9,430 nucleotides of DNA from Oscillospiraceae bacterium (GCA_016302655.1 JAEDNF010000045.1:1-9430); one strand, 5' to 3'; counted from the stretch's first letter, positions 1 to 6,970 are shown. The notes: generated by a model from the letters alone, not told the origin. Program-made: numbers and translations.

Positions 1-27
1 GGTGGCGGCATTATCAAGATAAATCAA
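1..27 (-). CDS. Cysteine desulfurase (NifS/IscS-like), first nine codons only
   Basis: Only the N-terminus lies in the window. Read on the minus strand from a TTG start at 27-25, the codons give (M)IYLDNAAT and then leave the window. This is the typical opening of class V aminotransferase-fold cysteine desulfurases, which usually start with a xYLDNAATT motif. These PLP enzymes take sulfur from cysteine for Fe-S cluster or tRNA thiolation. The start is supported by an AAGGAG Shine-Dalgarno sequence 8 nt upstream of the TTG. The gene is divergent from ypeB. Nine residues cannot separate NifS, IscS and SufS-like branches, and the rest of the gene cannot be seen. The assignment rests on the motif plus the well placed ribosome site. 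Confidence 0.68.
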
Positions 28-89
28 AATTTCTTCTCCTTTGCTTTGCTTATTCTCTGTTATCTGTATGCTATCAATATGTGATTTTT

Positions 90-95
90 ATTATA
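90..95 (-). promoter_or_regulatory. Probable -10 box for the cysteine desulfurase gene
   Basis: On the minus strand this reads TATAAT, a perfect sigma-A -10 box, which would place the transcript start about 55 nt upstream of the TTG start at 27. No good -35 hexamer lies 16-18 bp upstream, where the sequence is a T-rich run, so the promoter call is tentative. Confidence 0.4.
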
Positions 96-192
96 CACCT
101 TTTTCCCGAAAAAAAATAGGGTATATTCTGAAATTTTTATGAAAAAATAACGGTACAACCAAAAAAATATAACCGGAAGAAAGGATCAGCTT

Positions 193-1536
193 ATGTATAT
201 TTCAAAACGCAGCTTTGTGCGGATAGTAAGCTTTCTTATTGCGATAATCGTTGCAGTGGGAATAGCCGCCGCAGTCAATATGAACTCCTCACAGCGCTAC
301 AAGCGCAGTTTTGAGCAGAATATGACACGAAATGTCGAAGACCTGTCAAACGAGATAGAAAATATCAAAAACACCTTGTACAAGGGTATGTACGCAGGTA
401 CGCCGCAGATGATGACTCAGTTGTCGTCAAAGCTGTGGAGCGACGCTTCAACGGCAAAAGCCGCACTTGCTCAGCTTCCCGTATCCGAGCTTCATCTGGA
501 GAACACATATAAATTTCTGTCGCAGGTCGGCAACTTCTCAAAGAGCCTTGCCGAGAAATATTCAGACGGAGAACAGCTTACCGAAGAGGACAGGAACTCG
601 CTTATAACTCTCAGCGAATACGCCGCTACGCTGTCGGAAAATATGTGGAAGGTCGAACAGCGCATAAATAACGGCGAGCTCTCCTTTGAAAAAGCCGCAA
701 CGGAAGTTCAGGGCGTTGGCAATTCAGATGAACCTGCATATATTACAGAGGGCTTTACCGATTTCGAAGAAGGCTACGACAACTATCCCACGCTGATATA
801 TGACGGTCCATTTTCCGACCATATTCTTGAAAAAGAGCCTGTTATGCTGAAGGGCGCAGAGGAAGTAAGTCTGTCCGACGCTCTGAAAAAAGCTGAGAAG
901 GCGTGCGGCAGAGTCGGGCTGACACATTCCGAACAGGATGACGAAGACGGTAAAATGCCTTCGTATATCTTCACAAAAGACGGCATTTCGGTAGCTGTTA
1001 CAAAAAACGGCGGCTATATCAGCTATATGATAAATAACAGAAATGTGCCTTCCCGTTCAATGACAGGCAGAGAGGCTGTCGATAAAGCCGTAAAGTATCT
1101 CGAAATGCTCGGCATAAGCAACATTACCGACACATATTATGAAATCAACGGTAATGTATGCACCGTAAACTTTGCCGGAACAAAAGACGGGGTTATACTC
1201 TACACCGACCTTATAAAAGTGAGCGTTGCTATGGATGACGGCGATATACTGGGCTTTGACGCACGAGGCTATATCACAAACCACACCGACAGAGCATTGC
1301 ACGAACCTCTGATTTCGGCAGATAAGGCACGGGATACGATCTCAGATCAGCTGACGGTTACGGGAACACAGCTTGCTGTTGTTCCTTCGTCAGGCACAAA
1401 CGAGCTGTTCTGCTACGAGTTTTCCTGCACAGCGCCCGACGGCAGACAGATGATGATATATATCAACGCCGACACCGGCAAGGAGGAGCAGATACTTCTG
1501 CTCGAAATCAGTGAAAACGGCACTCTCACCGTCTGA
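193..1536 (+). CDS. ypeB: Germination protein YpeB
   Basis: Full-length YpeB: 447 residues, close to the roughly 450 of Bacillus YpeB. Residues 9-28 form an N-terminal membrane anchor, followed by a charged helical region (about 30-170) containing FLSQVGNF at 108-115, matching the family's FLsQVGDY signature. The hallmark YPTLIYDGPFSDHI is at 198-211. Three PepSY/YPEB-type repeats follow at roughly 222-285, 290-362 and 372-445. In spore formers YpeB sits at the inner spore membrane/cortex and is needed for, and mutually stabilises, the cortex-lytic enzyme SleB. The start is supported by AAAGGA 7 nt upstream. In many Bacilli ypeB follows sleB; here the upstream neighbour is a divergent gene, so no sleB partner is adjacent. 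A poor sigma-G-like match (TGTATG at 67-72, then TATTATA 18 bp later) is visible but not convincing. No clear terminator follows. Confidence 0.95.
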   Translation: MYISKRSFVRIVSFLIAIIVAVGIAAAVNMNSSQRYKRSFEQNMTRNVEDLSNEIENIKNTLYKGMYAGTPQMMTQLSSKLWSDASTAKAALAQLPVSELHLENTYKFLSQVGNFSKSLAEKYSDGEQLTEEDRNSLITLSEYAATLSENMWKVEQRINNGELSFEKAATEVQGVGNSDEPAYITEGFTDFEEGYDNYPTLIYDGPFSDHILEKEPVMLKGAEEVSLSDALKKAEKACGRVGLTHSEQDDEDGKMPSYIFTKDGISVAVTKNGGYISYMINNRNVPSRSMTGREAVDKAVKYLEMLGISNITDTYYEINGNVCTVNFAGTKDGVILYTDLIKVSVAMDDGDILGFDARGYITNHTDRALHEPLISADKARDTISDQLTVTGTQLAVVPSSGTNELFCYEFSCTAPDGRQMMIYINADTGKEEQILLLEISENGTLTV

Positions 1537-1652
1537 TACGGCAAAGAAATGTCTATCGCACTAAGAAAAACGATTTCACTGTTTTGTCATAATTTTTCAG
1601 TAAAACTACACGCAATTAAGGGGTTTATCAGCACAAAACAGCAATAATTCAC

Positions 1653-1681
1653 TTGACTTTTTGTGCCAAATAAGATATACT
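1653..1681 (+). promoter_or_regulatory. Sigma-A promoter for the NlpC/P60-fold lipoprotein
   Basis: TTGACT (1653-1658) and TATACT (1676-1681) are separated by exactly 17 bp, each one mismatch from the vegetative consensus. Transcription would start near 1688, giving a leader of about 60 nt. This indicates that the downstream gene is a separate vegetative transcript and not part of a ypeB operon. Confidence 0.8.
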
Positions 1682-1712
1682 AAACTTGTAGCAAAATAAT
1701 ATCGAGACTCAA

Positions 1713-1734
1713 GCGACAACAATAAATTTGTCGC
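1713..1734 (+). promoter_or_regulatory. Hairpin in the 5' leader, just before the ribosome site
   Basis: GCGACAA (1713-1719) pairs perfectly with TTGTCGC (1728-1734) around an 8-nt AT-rich loop. The stem ends two bases before the GGAGGG ribosome site (1737-1742). There is no T-tract, so it is not a terminator. It could stabilise the mRNA 5' end or tune ribosome access. The structure is seen in the sequence; the role is inference. Confidence 0.45.
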
Positions 1735-1747
1735 ACGGAGGGTAATA

Positions 1748-2401
1748 ATGAAAAAAAGCTTAGTCACACTGCTTGTTTCGGCTCTGATGATATCAGCGAT
1801 CGTCACATTAAGCGGATGCGGCTCAGACACAGTATCATCTGACAACAACATCTCATCGGAACAATCTACCACAACAAAAAGCGAAAGTTCAGATCCTCAA
1901 TCCGTGCAGACGACTACTGTTGAGAGCGTCCCCGACCCTGTTGAATCTACCGATTCATCGGATACGGAAAGTGATACTTCAGACACAGCAAGCAGTGATA
2001 ACAATGATATTTCGGATCTTCGCAGTCAGATAGTTGACACAGCGGAGGCTCTGGTCGGCATCGACTATGTTTCCGGAATGGCGGCTCCCGAGACCGGTTT
2101 TGACAATTCGGGACTTATCTACTATGTACTTCGTGAAAACGGCTTTATTAACTGCCCCAGAGGTACTACAGCACAAATGGAGATGGGGACTTCAATAGCG
2201 TTTGAAGATATACAGCCGGGCGACTTAGTGTTCTTCACGGATACAGACTCAGAGACAGGCGAAAAGATCGACTTCGGAGGAATATATATCGGTGACGGAA
2301 AGCTGATATACAGCCCTTATCCCGGAGAAAAAGTAAAATTTGCAGATATAAACAGCGATTACTGGAAAAACAGCTTCAGCTGTGCGGTAAGCGTTGCATA
2401 A
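1748..2401 (+). CDS. Lipoprotein with a catalytically degenerate NlpC/P60 domain
   Basis: A 217-residue exported lipoprotein. The signal peptide ends in the lipobox L21-S-G-C24, so Cys24 should be lipidated and anchor the protein outside the membrane. Residues 25-88 are a low-complexity Ser/Thr/Asp linker. Residues 89-217 match the NlpC/P60 fold: GFDNSGLIYYVL (117-128), CPRGTTAQ (136-143), IQPGDLVFF (155-163), FGGIYIGDGKLIY (176-188) and a C-terminal YWKNSF. Active members are gamma-D-glutamyl peptidases that cut peptidoglycan stems, with Cys-His-His catalysis. Here the catalytic Cys of the FDCSG motif is Asn120, the His of the HVGIYIG motif is Phe176, and the usual third His is Tyr188. The fold signature is intact while all three active positions appear changed, so a binding or regulatory role is more likely than hydrolysis. 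It starts at ATG with GGAGGG 5 nt upstream and has its own promoter and terminator. Confidence 0.85.
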   Translation: MKKSLVTLLVSALMISAIVTLSGCGSDTVSSDNNISSEQSTTTKSESSDPQSVQTTTVESVPDPVESTDSSDTESDTSDTASSDNNDISDLRSQIVDTAEALVGIDYVSGMAAPETGFDNSGLIYYVLRENGFINCPRGTTAQMEMGTSIAFEDIQPGDLVFFTDTDSETGEKIDFGGIYIGDGKLIYSPYPGEKVKFADINSDYWKNSFSCAVSVA

Positions 2402-2440
2402 CATCCGAATAAGACATTGTCCTTCATATAAAACTACAAG

Positions 2441-2472
2441 AACGCCGTCTGCGTAAAGCAGGCGGCGTTTTT
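2441..2472 (+). terminator. Intrinsic terminator after the lipoprotein gene
   Basis: AACGCCGTCTGC (2441-2452) pairs with GCAGGCGGCGTT (2458-2469), with one G-U pair, around a 5-nt loop and runs into TTTTT (2468-2472). It lies between convergent genes. On the minus strand the hairpin is followed by a weaker T-rich stretch, so it may also end the dtd transcript. Confidence 0.9.
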
Positions 2473-2480
2473 GTGCTTAT

Positions 2481-2930
2481 CTATCCGCATATCTCGTCGC
2501 TGTCAAGCAATATCGTGAACGGTCCGTCGTTTAGCAGTCCGACCTTCATATCCGCCCCGAAAATGCCTTTCTCAGTCCTGAATTGTTTTTTACATTCCGA
2601 TATGATATATTCGTAAAGCTCGTTTGCCATATCGGGCTTTCCTGCATTGATAAAAGACGGGCGGTTGCCTTTTTTGCAGTCGGCATACAGCGTGAACTGC
2701 GATATCAGCAGAAGCTCGCCGCCTACGTCGGCAAGCGACAGATTTGTCTTTCCGTTCTCATCGTCAAAGATACGAAGACCGAGCATCTTTTTTACCATTT
2801 TGTCGGCTGTCTGCTTTGTGTCGGTCTGAGATATTCCGATAAGCACGAGAAAGCCTTTATTTATCTTTCCTACCGTCTCGCCGTCTACAGCTACGCTTGC
2901 CTGCGACACTCTCTGAATAACGAATCTCAT
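2481..2930 (-). CDS. dtd: D-aminoacyl-tRNA deacylase
   Basis: A 149-residue Dtd-family enzyme, the usual size. It hydrolyses D-aminoacyl-tRNAs (and Gly-tRNA-Ala) in the cytosol and so keeps D-amino acids out of translation. Visible signatures are the N-terminal [17 protein letters not shown], the SQFTLYAD motif (family SQFTLYGD) at 78-85, and the C-terminal [11 protein letters not shown] carrying the cross-subunit Gly-Pro motif at 135-136. The reading frame continues upstream to 3173 into pilT, but the start at 2930 is chosen because homology begins exactly there and GGAAAGGG lies a few bases upstream. The gene follows pilT on the same strand, but a strong intrinsic terminator separates them, ending right at this ribosome site. 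It is therefore probably expressed by read-through or from a promoter inside pilT that I could not identify. Confidence 0.96.
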   Translation of the reverse strand: MRFVIQRVSQASVAVDGETVGKINKGFLVLIGISQTDTKQTADKMVKKMLGLRIFDDENGKTNLSLADVGGELLLISQFTLYADCKKGNRPSFINAGKPDMANELYEYIISECKKQFRTEKGIFGADMKVGLLNDGPFTILLDSDEICG

Positions 2931-2943
2931 TGTTTCCCTTTCC

Positions 2944-2978
2944 AAAAAACAATGCTGCCGTATTTTCAGGCAGCATTG
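2944..2978 (-). terminator. Intrinsic terminator between pilT and dtd
   Basis: On the minus strand CAATGCTGCC (2978-2969) pairs perfectly with GGCAGCATTG (2959-2950) around a 9-nt loop and is followed at once by TTTTTT (2949-2944). It starts about 20 nt after the pilT stop codon and its T-tract ends next to the dtd ribosome site (2943-2936). It should limit pilB-pilT transcription into dtd. Confidence 0.88.
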
Positions 2979-2997
2979 CTGAATATTATTGCTTTTA

Positions 2998-4059
2998 TCA
3001 ATATGCACCCATATATCTTGTAAGATCGTCCGGGTTCTGACAGCGGCTTCTTGCCACCTGCTCGGTGATCTTGCCGGTGCGGACAAGTCTTGCGAGATCC
3101 TGGTCAAGCGAGAACATACCGAGAGCCTTAGATGTCTGGATAGCGTTAGGAATCTGGAATATCTTACCTTCACGGATAAGTGCGGAGATAGCGTCGGTAC
3201 AGCTCATCAGCTCAAGTGCGGCTATACGGCCCTTGCCGTCTGCTGTAGGAACAAGCGTCTGAGAGATAACCGCAACGAGAGAGTTTGCAAGCTGTGCTCT
3301 GATCTGTCCCTGTGAGTGAGGCGGATATACGTCTATAATACGGTCGATGGTTTCAGCCGCACCTGTGGTATGCAGGGTCGAAAGCACAAGGTGACCTGTT
3401 TCTGCGGCGGTTACTGCGGCGTTGATAGTCTCAAAGTCACGCATTTCTCCGACGAGGATAACATCGGGGTCTTCACGGAGTGCGGCACGCAGAGAGCCGG
3501 CAAAGCTGTCTACATCGGCACCGATCTCACGCTGGTTTACCATTGACTGCTTATGAGTGTGAAGATACTCGATAGGGTCTTCTACCGTGATGATATGGCA
3601 GTTCTTGTTTCTGTTTATGTGGTCGATCATTGCCGCAAGAGTCGTTGACTTACCGGAACCGGTAGGACCTGTTACAAGCACAAGGCCTCTGGGACGGAGC
3701 GCAAACTCACCCATAAGTCCGGGGAGCATTAAATCCTGCAGAGTGGGGATATCGTTACGCAGAAGTCGCATTGCGATAGCGTGATAGCCTCTCTGTCTGT
3801 ATACATTGACTCTGTGTCTGTGTCCCGACGCAGATACATACGAGAAGTCGGTGTCAAGACCTTTCTGAATGGAAGCCTTGTGCTTCATAGAAGTTATCTG
3901 ATTTATGATATTGACGATTATCGGTTCTGTACAGTCGGGATAACCGCTGAGCTTTTTGATACTGCCGTGAAGACGGACAACGGGAGGAAGTCCCGCAGTA
4001 AAATGTAAGTCCGAACAGCCGAGCCTTCTCGCTTCGTCAAGTATTTTGTTAATATCCAC
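2998..4059 (-). CDS. pilT: Type IV pilus retraction ATPase PilT
   Basis: A 353-residue secretion/pilus ATPase of the PilT branch. The N-terminal region carries [17 protein letters not shown] (16-32). The RecA-like core has Walker [10 protein letters not shown] (131-139), an Asp box around ITVEDPIEY (157-165, Glu160), Walker [11 protein letters not shown] (199-208, Glu205) and a His box [12 protein letters not shown] (231-242). AISALIRE at 290-297 matches the PilT-specific AIRNLIRE motif needed for retraction, and there is no Cys4 zinc site, both of which separate it from PilB. It should act as a cytoplasmic hexamer that depolymerises the pilus. The start codon is GTG (4059-4057) with AGGAG 9 nt upstream. 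The gene lies 47 nt after pilB with no terminator between them, so the two are probably co-transcribed, and it is followed by an intrinsic terminator. Confidence 0.96.
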   Translation of the reverse strand: MDINKILDEARRLGCSDLHFTAGLPPVVRLHGSIKKLSGYPDCTEPIIVNIINQITSMKHKASIQKGLDTDFSYVSASGHRHRVNVYRQRGYHAIAMRLLRNDIPTLQDLMLPGLMGEFALRPRGLVLVTGPTGSGKSTTLAAMIDHINRNKNCHIITVEDPIEYLHTHKQSMVNQREIGADVDSFAGSLRAALREDPDVILVGEMRDFETINAAVTAAETGHLVLSTLHTTGAAETIDRIIDVYPPHSQGQIRAQLANSLVAVISQTLVPTADGKGRIAALELMSCTDAISALIREGKIFQIPNAIQTSKALGMFSLDQDLARLVRTGKITEQVARSRCQNPDDLTRYMGAY

Positions 4060-4067
4060 CTTTGTGA

Positions 4068-4074
4068 TCTCCTT
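4068..4074 (-). promoter_or_regulatory. Ribosome site supporting the GTG start of pilT
   Basis: On the minus strand AAGGAGA lies 8-9 nt upstream of the GTG at 4059. No in-frame ATG nearby is compatible with the conserved N-terminus, so this site fixes the GTG start. Confidence 0.75.
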
Positions 4075-4106
4075 TTATTACATATATTGCAAGCACCTTA
4101 TCCGAA

Positions 4107-5798
4107 TTATACGGAGTAGGTAGCCTTTACAAGCTCGTCAAGCGTAGTAGTTCCGGCAAGCACCATGTCGGTAACGTTGTTTCTAAGAAGCTTAGTGCCG
4201 TTCTTTTCAGCCTGTGCGCCTATCTGTTCTGCGGTAGCGCCGCTTGAGATAAGCTCCTTGATATCGTTTGAGCTTACTATTATCTCATGTATAGCGGTTC
4301 TGCCCTTGTAGCCTGAGTTATGGCAGGCACGGCAACCGCCGCGATGAGCCTGGTATACCTCGACCGGCTCGGTCTTTCCTACCAGTCTTAAGTCTGCGGG
4401 ATCGGTCAGCATAACCTTCTCCTTACACTCCGGACAAAGAAGCTTAACAAGTCGCTGTGCTATAACGCCTACCAGCGAAGAGGCAACCATGTACGGAGCA
4501 ACGCCCATATCAACAAGACGGAGTATCGTACTTGCGGCGTCGTTTGTATGCAGTGTAGAAAGAACAAGGTGACCTGTGATTGCGGCACGGATAGCGATAT
4601 CAGCCGTCTCGCCGTCACGAATCTCACCGACCATTACTATATCCGGGTCCTGACGAAGAATAGAACGCAGAGCCGCCGCAAAGGTAAGTCCTGCCTTGGC
4701 GTTTATCTGTACCTGGTTTACACCGTCTATCTTCTTTTCGCAAGGGTCTTCAACTGTTACTATGTTAACATTGGGCTTTGAAAGCTCGCCGAGTGTTGCA
4801 TAAAGGGTGGTAGATTTACCCGAACCTGTAGGTCCCGTAACAAGCATAACTCCGTGCGGACATCTGATTATCTGCTTGAACATCTCGTAGTTATAGAGAG
4901 TCATACCGAGATCGGTGATCTTTCTTGTCTTTTCATCTGCCGTTGAAAGCAGACGGATAACGCATTTCTCGCCGTATACGGTAGGTATCGTAGATACACG
5001 GACATCGAGGTTTACTCCGTCTATCGTCATACCGAATCGGCCGTCAAGCGGTATTCTCTTCTCGGCTATATTCATACCGCCGAGAATCTTTATACGGGTG
5101 ATAAGAGAGTTATGTGCGGCAGGCTTAACCTTCATCTGTTCAACAAGCTCGCCGTCGATTCTGAGTCTTATCCTCGTTCTGTCCTTGAAAGGCTCTATAT
5201 GAATATCCGATGCGTTCATTCTGAAGGATGTCTCAACTATCGTATTAACGAGCTTAACGATAGGCGCATTATCAACACGCTCGCCCGACTCGGGATCGTC
5301 CTGTATAACGCCGTCTGCATCTCCCGTATACTCTTTGTTGAGGTTATCCATAACATTGCTTACGGTCTGCTGTGAGTAAGCCTTGTTGATAGTTTCCTCA
5401 ATAGCCGTGCGGGTAGCCAGCATTGCGTGTATCTCCATGCCGGAGATAACCTTCAGTTCCTCAAATATGTAGAAGTTGATAGGATCGTCTGTAGCAACGG
5501 TAAGTCTTGAATCCGTCATCTGAAAAGCTACACAGCAGTTCTTCTTTGCTATGGCCTCAGGGATTTTCTTAACCGCCTCGATATCTATCTTCGTGGTCGT
5601 CAGGTCGATAAAAGGTACCTTAAGTCGTATGGACAGCGCCTGAGCAAGCTGAGTTTCCGAAACATAGCCGAGCTCAAGAAGCACATCACCGAGCTTCTTA
5701 CCGGGTTCTTCTCTCTGCTTATCGAGAGCATCGTTTAATTGTGCTTCTTTCAGAAATCCGTTTTCTACAAGAATCTGACCTATGGGTATATTCTTCAT
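4107..5798 (-). CDS. pilB: Type IV pilus assembly ATPase PilB
   Basis: A 563-residue GspE/PilB-type ATPase that powers pilin polymerisation at the inner face of the membrane. The N-terminal MshEN-like domain has two helical repeats, IGQILVENGFL (6-16) and LGDVLLELGYVSETQL (36-51). The middle domain shows NAPIVKLVN (177-185), ASDIHIEP (196-203) and RIDGEL (213-218). The core has Walker [10 protein letters not shown] (322-330), the Asp-box region VEDPCE (349-354), Walker B DIVMVGEIRD (386-395) and the His box [13 protein letters not shown] (408-420). Four zinc-binding cysteines are present: Cys455, Cys458, Cys489 and Cys492, the last pair followed by NSGYKGR, which is typical of PilB/GspE and absent in PilT. 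The first MshEN repeat has Pro5 where c-di-GMP binders usually have Arg. The ribosome site AGGGGG precedes the ATG. It is first in a pilB-pilT transcript and divergent from pilD. Confidence 0.96.
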   Translation of the reverse strand: MKNIPIGQILVENGFLKEAQLNDALDKQREEPGKKLGDVLLELGYVSETQLAQALSIRLKVPFIDLTTTKIDIEAVKKIPEAIAKKNCCVAFQMTDSRLTVATDDPINFYIFEELKVISGMEIHAMLATRTAIEETINKAYSQQTVSNVMDNLNKEYTGDADGVIQDDPESGERVDNAPIVKLVNTIVETSFRMNASDIHIEPFKDRTRIRLRIDGELVEQMKVKPAAHNSLITRIKILGGMNIAEKRIPLDGRFGMTIDGVNLDVRVSTIPTVYGEKCVIRLLSTADEKTRKITDLGMTLYNYEMFKQIIRCPHGVMLVTGPTGSGKSTTLYATLGELSKPNVNIVTVEDPCEKKIDGVNQVQINAKAGLTFAAALRSILRQDPDIVMVGEIRDGETADIAIRAAITGHLVLSTLHTNDAASTILRLVDMGVAPYMVASSLVGVIAQRLVKLLCPECKEKVMLTDPADLRLVGKTEPVEVYQAHRGGCRACHNSGYKGRTAIHEIIVSSNDIKELISSGATAEQIGAQAEKNGTKLLRNNVTDMVLAGTTTLDELVKATYSV

Positions 5799-5846
5799 TA
5801 AATGTTTCCCCCTGATACGATTTTTAGTTCATTCACAGCTTTGTAC

Positions 5847-5875
5847 TTGAAAAAAGCGGTGATATATGTTAAAAT
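5847..5875 (+). promoter_or_regulatory. Extended -10 sigma-A promoter for pilD
   Basis: TTGAAA (5847-5852) and TAAAAT (5870-5875) are 17 bp apart, and TG at 5867-5868 gives the extended -10 TGnTAAAAT. Transcription would start near 5882, about 40 nt before the pilD ATG. No equally good promoter for pilB is visible on the opposite strand of this 125-bp gap; the best candidate is TTGATA with a poor TATGGA 18 bp on. Confidence 0.8.
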
Positions 5876-5883
5876 ATCCATAC

Positions 5884-5895
5884 GCTGTTTACAGC
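5884..5895. repeat. Short palindrome in the pilB-pilD intergenic region
   Basis: GCTGTTTACAGC is a dyad with 5-bp arms (GCTGT/ACAGC) and a 2-bp centre. It lies just downstream of the predicted pilD transcript start and within the region that must also hold the pilB promoter, so it is placed like an operator for divergent control. No known regulator motif is recognised, and a palindrome this short can arise by chance. Confidence 0.3.
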
Positions 5896-5923
5896 CCCTT
5901 TATCAAGAAAGGAAGGATCATAT

Positions 5924-6970
5924 ATGACAGGTATACTCTGGTATGATACCATTGTTTGCGTACTTGTATTTATCTTCGGTTCGGTCATAGGCAGTTTTCT
6001 TAATGTTGTCATATACCGTACTCCTCAGCATATGTCGATAATAAACGGCCCGTCACACTGCTTTTCCTGCGGTGAACGCATAAAGGCGTACGACCTTGTT
6101 CCGATATTCAGCTGGATAATACTCGGCGGAAAATGCCGCAAGTGCAAAGCGCCCATCTCGGTGCGCTACACGATAGTTGAAGCTCTCACCGGACTTATGT
6201 TCCTGCTGAGCTACATACGCTTCTCGGCAAGTCTGCCTATGGTGGTTGCCATCGTCTTTTTCTCTTTGCTGATAGTGCTTAGCTGTATAGATATCGACCA
6301 TATGGAGATACCCTACTGGTGCACTATATCAATAGCGGTTCTCGGTATTGCAACATTCTTTACCGAGCCTAATATGCCCTGGTGGGAGCATTTTGCAGGC
6401 GCCGCCGTAATAGCCGTGCCTTTTGCCGTACTCGCACTTTTCGGCGGTATGGGCGGAGGCGATGTTCAGCTTATGGCTGCCGCAGGCTTTGTGCTCGGAT
6501 GGAAGATAGTCCCTGCAGCCGTTATAGGCGTTATAATAGGCGCTGTATACGGAGTTGTAATGCAGGTGAGCCTATCGTCCTTTACCAAAGAACGTACAAA
6601 GGAAATCAGCGAAAAGCTGACCGCCTGGTGCGAAGGAAAGAACACCGAGGGAGCGGAAGATGTCATTTACGGTGAATTTGAACACGGTAAATGCAAGATA
6701 TCTGCCGATTTGTTCGAGGAAAAGGCATGGAGCCTTTCTGCCGATGAGCTGAAAACCGCTGTAGAAGAGCTTTCAGCTGAGCTTCTTGCGGTTATGCCCG
6801 ACCTTCCCGACAGCAAGGAATTTGTCTTCCGTGCATCTGTCAAAGACGGTGCGGTAACAAAAATCAAACTTCGCAGACGCATCGCTTTCGGTCCTGCGCT
6901 GAGCGTGGGACTTGCGGTTGGTATGCTCTGCGGTGAAACTATCATCAAGTCATACCTCGCACTTTTATGA
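5924..6970 (+). CDS. pilD: Prepilin peptidase PilD with an internal insertion
   Basis: A polytopic membrane aspartyl protease (A24 family) of 348 residues that cleaves the leader of type IV prepilins at the cytoplasmic membrane face and, in the bifunctional form, N-methylates the new N-terminus. GSFLNVVIYR (23-32) is the family signature. A Cys4 cluster (Cys46, Cys49, Cys71, Cys74) marks the bifunctional N-terminal domain. The catalytic aspartates should be Asp123 (CIDIDHMEIP) and Asp180 (GMGGGDVQL, the GxGD motif). Usual lengths are about 230-290. The excess is a soluble, acidic segment of about 98 residues (roughly 219-316) placed before the conserved FGPALSVG and the final membrane helix. 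The ribosome site AGGAAGG precedes the ATG. The gene is divergent from pilB and has its own promoter and terminator. It is likely to process the prepilins encoded at 7013-8587. Confidence 0.95.
   Translation: MTGILWYDTIVCVLVFIFGSVIGSFLNVVIYRTPQHMSIINGPSHCFSCGERIKAYDLVPIFSWIILGGKCRKCKAPISVRYTIVEALTGLMFLLSYIRFSASLPMVVAIVFFSLLIVLSCIDIDHMEIPYWCTISIAVLGIATFFTEPNMPWWEHFAGAAVIAVPFAVLALFGGMGGGDVQLMAAAGFVLGWKIVPAAVIGVIIGAVYGVVMQVSLSSFTKERTKEISEKLTAWCEGKNTEGAEDVIYGEFEHGKCKISADLFEEKAWSLSADELKTAVEELSAELLAVMPDLPDSKEFVFRASVKDGAVTKIKLRRRIAFGPALSVGLAVGMLCGETIIKSYLALL

Noticed and set aside
67..97. Sigma-G-like promoter for ypeB (TGTATG, 18 bp, TATTATA)
   Set aside because: Both boxes have mismatches, including the first C of the -10. 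The -10 also overlaps a perfect minus-strand TATAAT, so the match is likely to be chance.
1540..1620. Terminator after ypeB
   Set aside because: T-rich stretches are present but no stem of useful length precedes them.
2583..3023. Plus-strand open frame of 146 codons opposite dtd
   Set aside because: It is antisense to conserved dtd and the pilT terminator, has no ribosome site or family features, and is a shadow frame.
2931..3173. Upstream extension of the dtd reading frame by 81 codons into pilT
   Set aside because: The added residues show no Dtd homology and overlap conserved pilT coding sequence. The ATG at 2930 matches the family N-terminus and has a ribosome site.
5870..5923. Minus-strand promoter for pilB
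   Set aside because: TTGATA is followed at 18 bp only by TATGGA, and other combinations match the consensus poorly. A promoter must exist but I cannot place it.
6382..6675. Arg-rich plus-strand frame inside pilD
   Set aside because: It is an out-of-frame reading of pilD membrane and insertion codons; the composition is an artefact.
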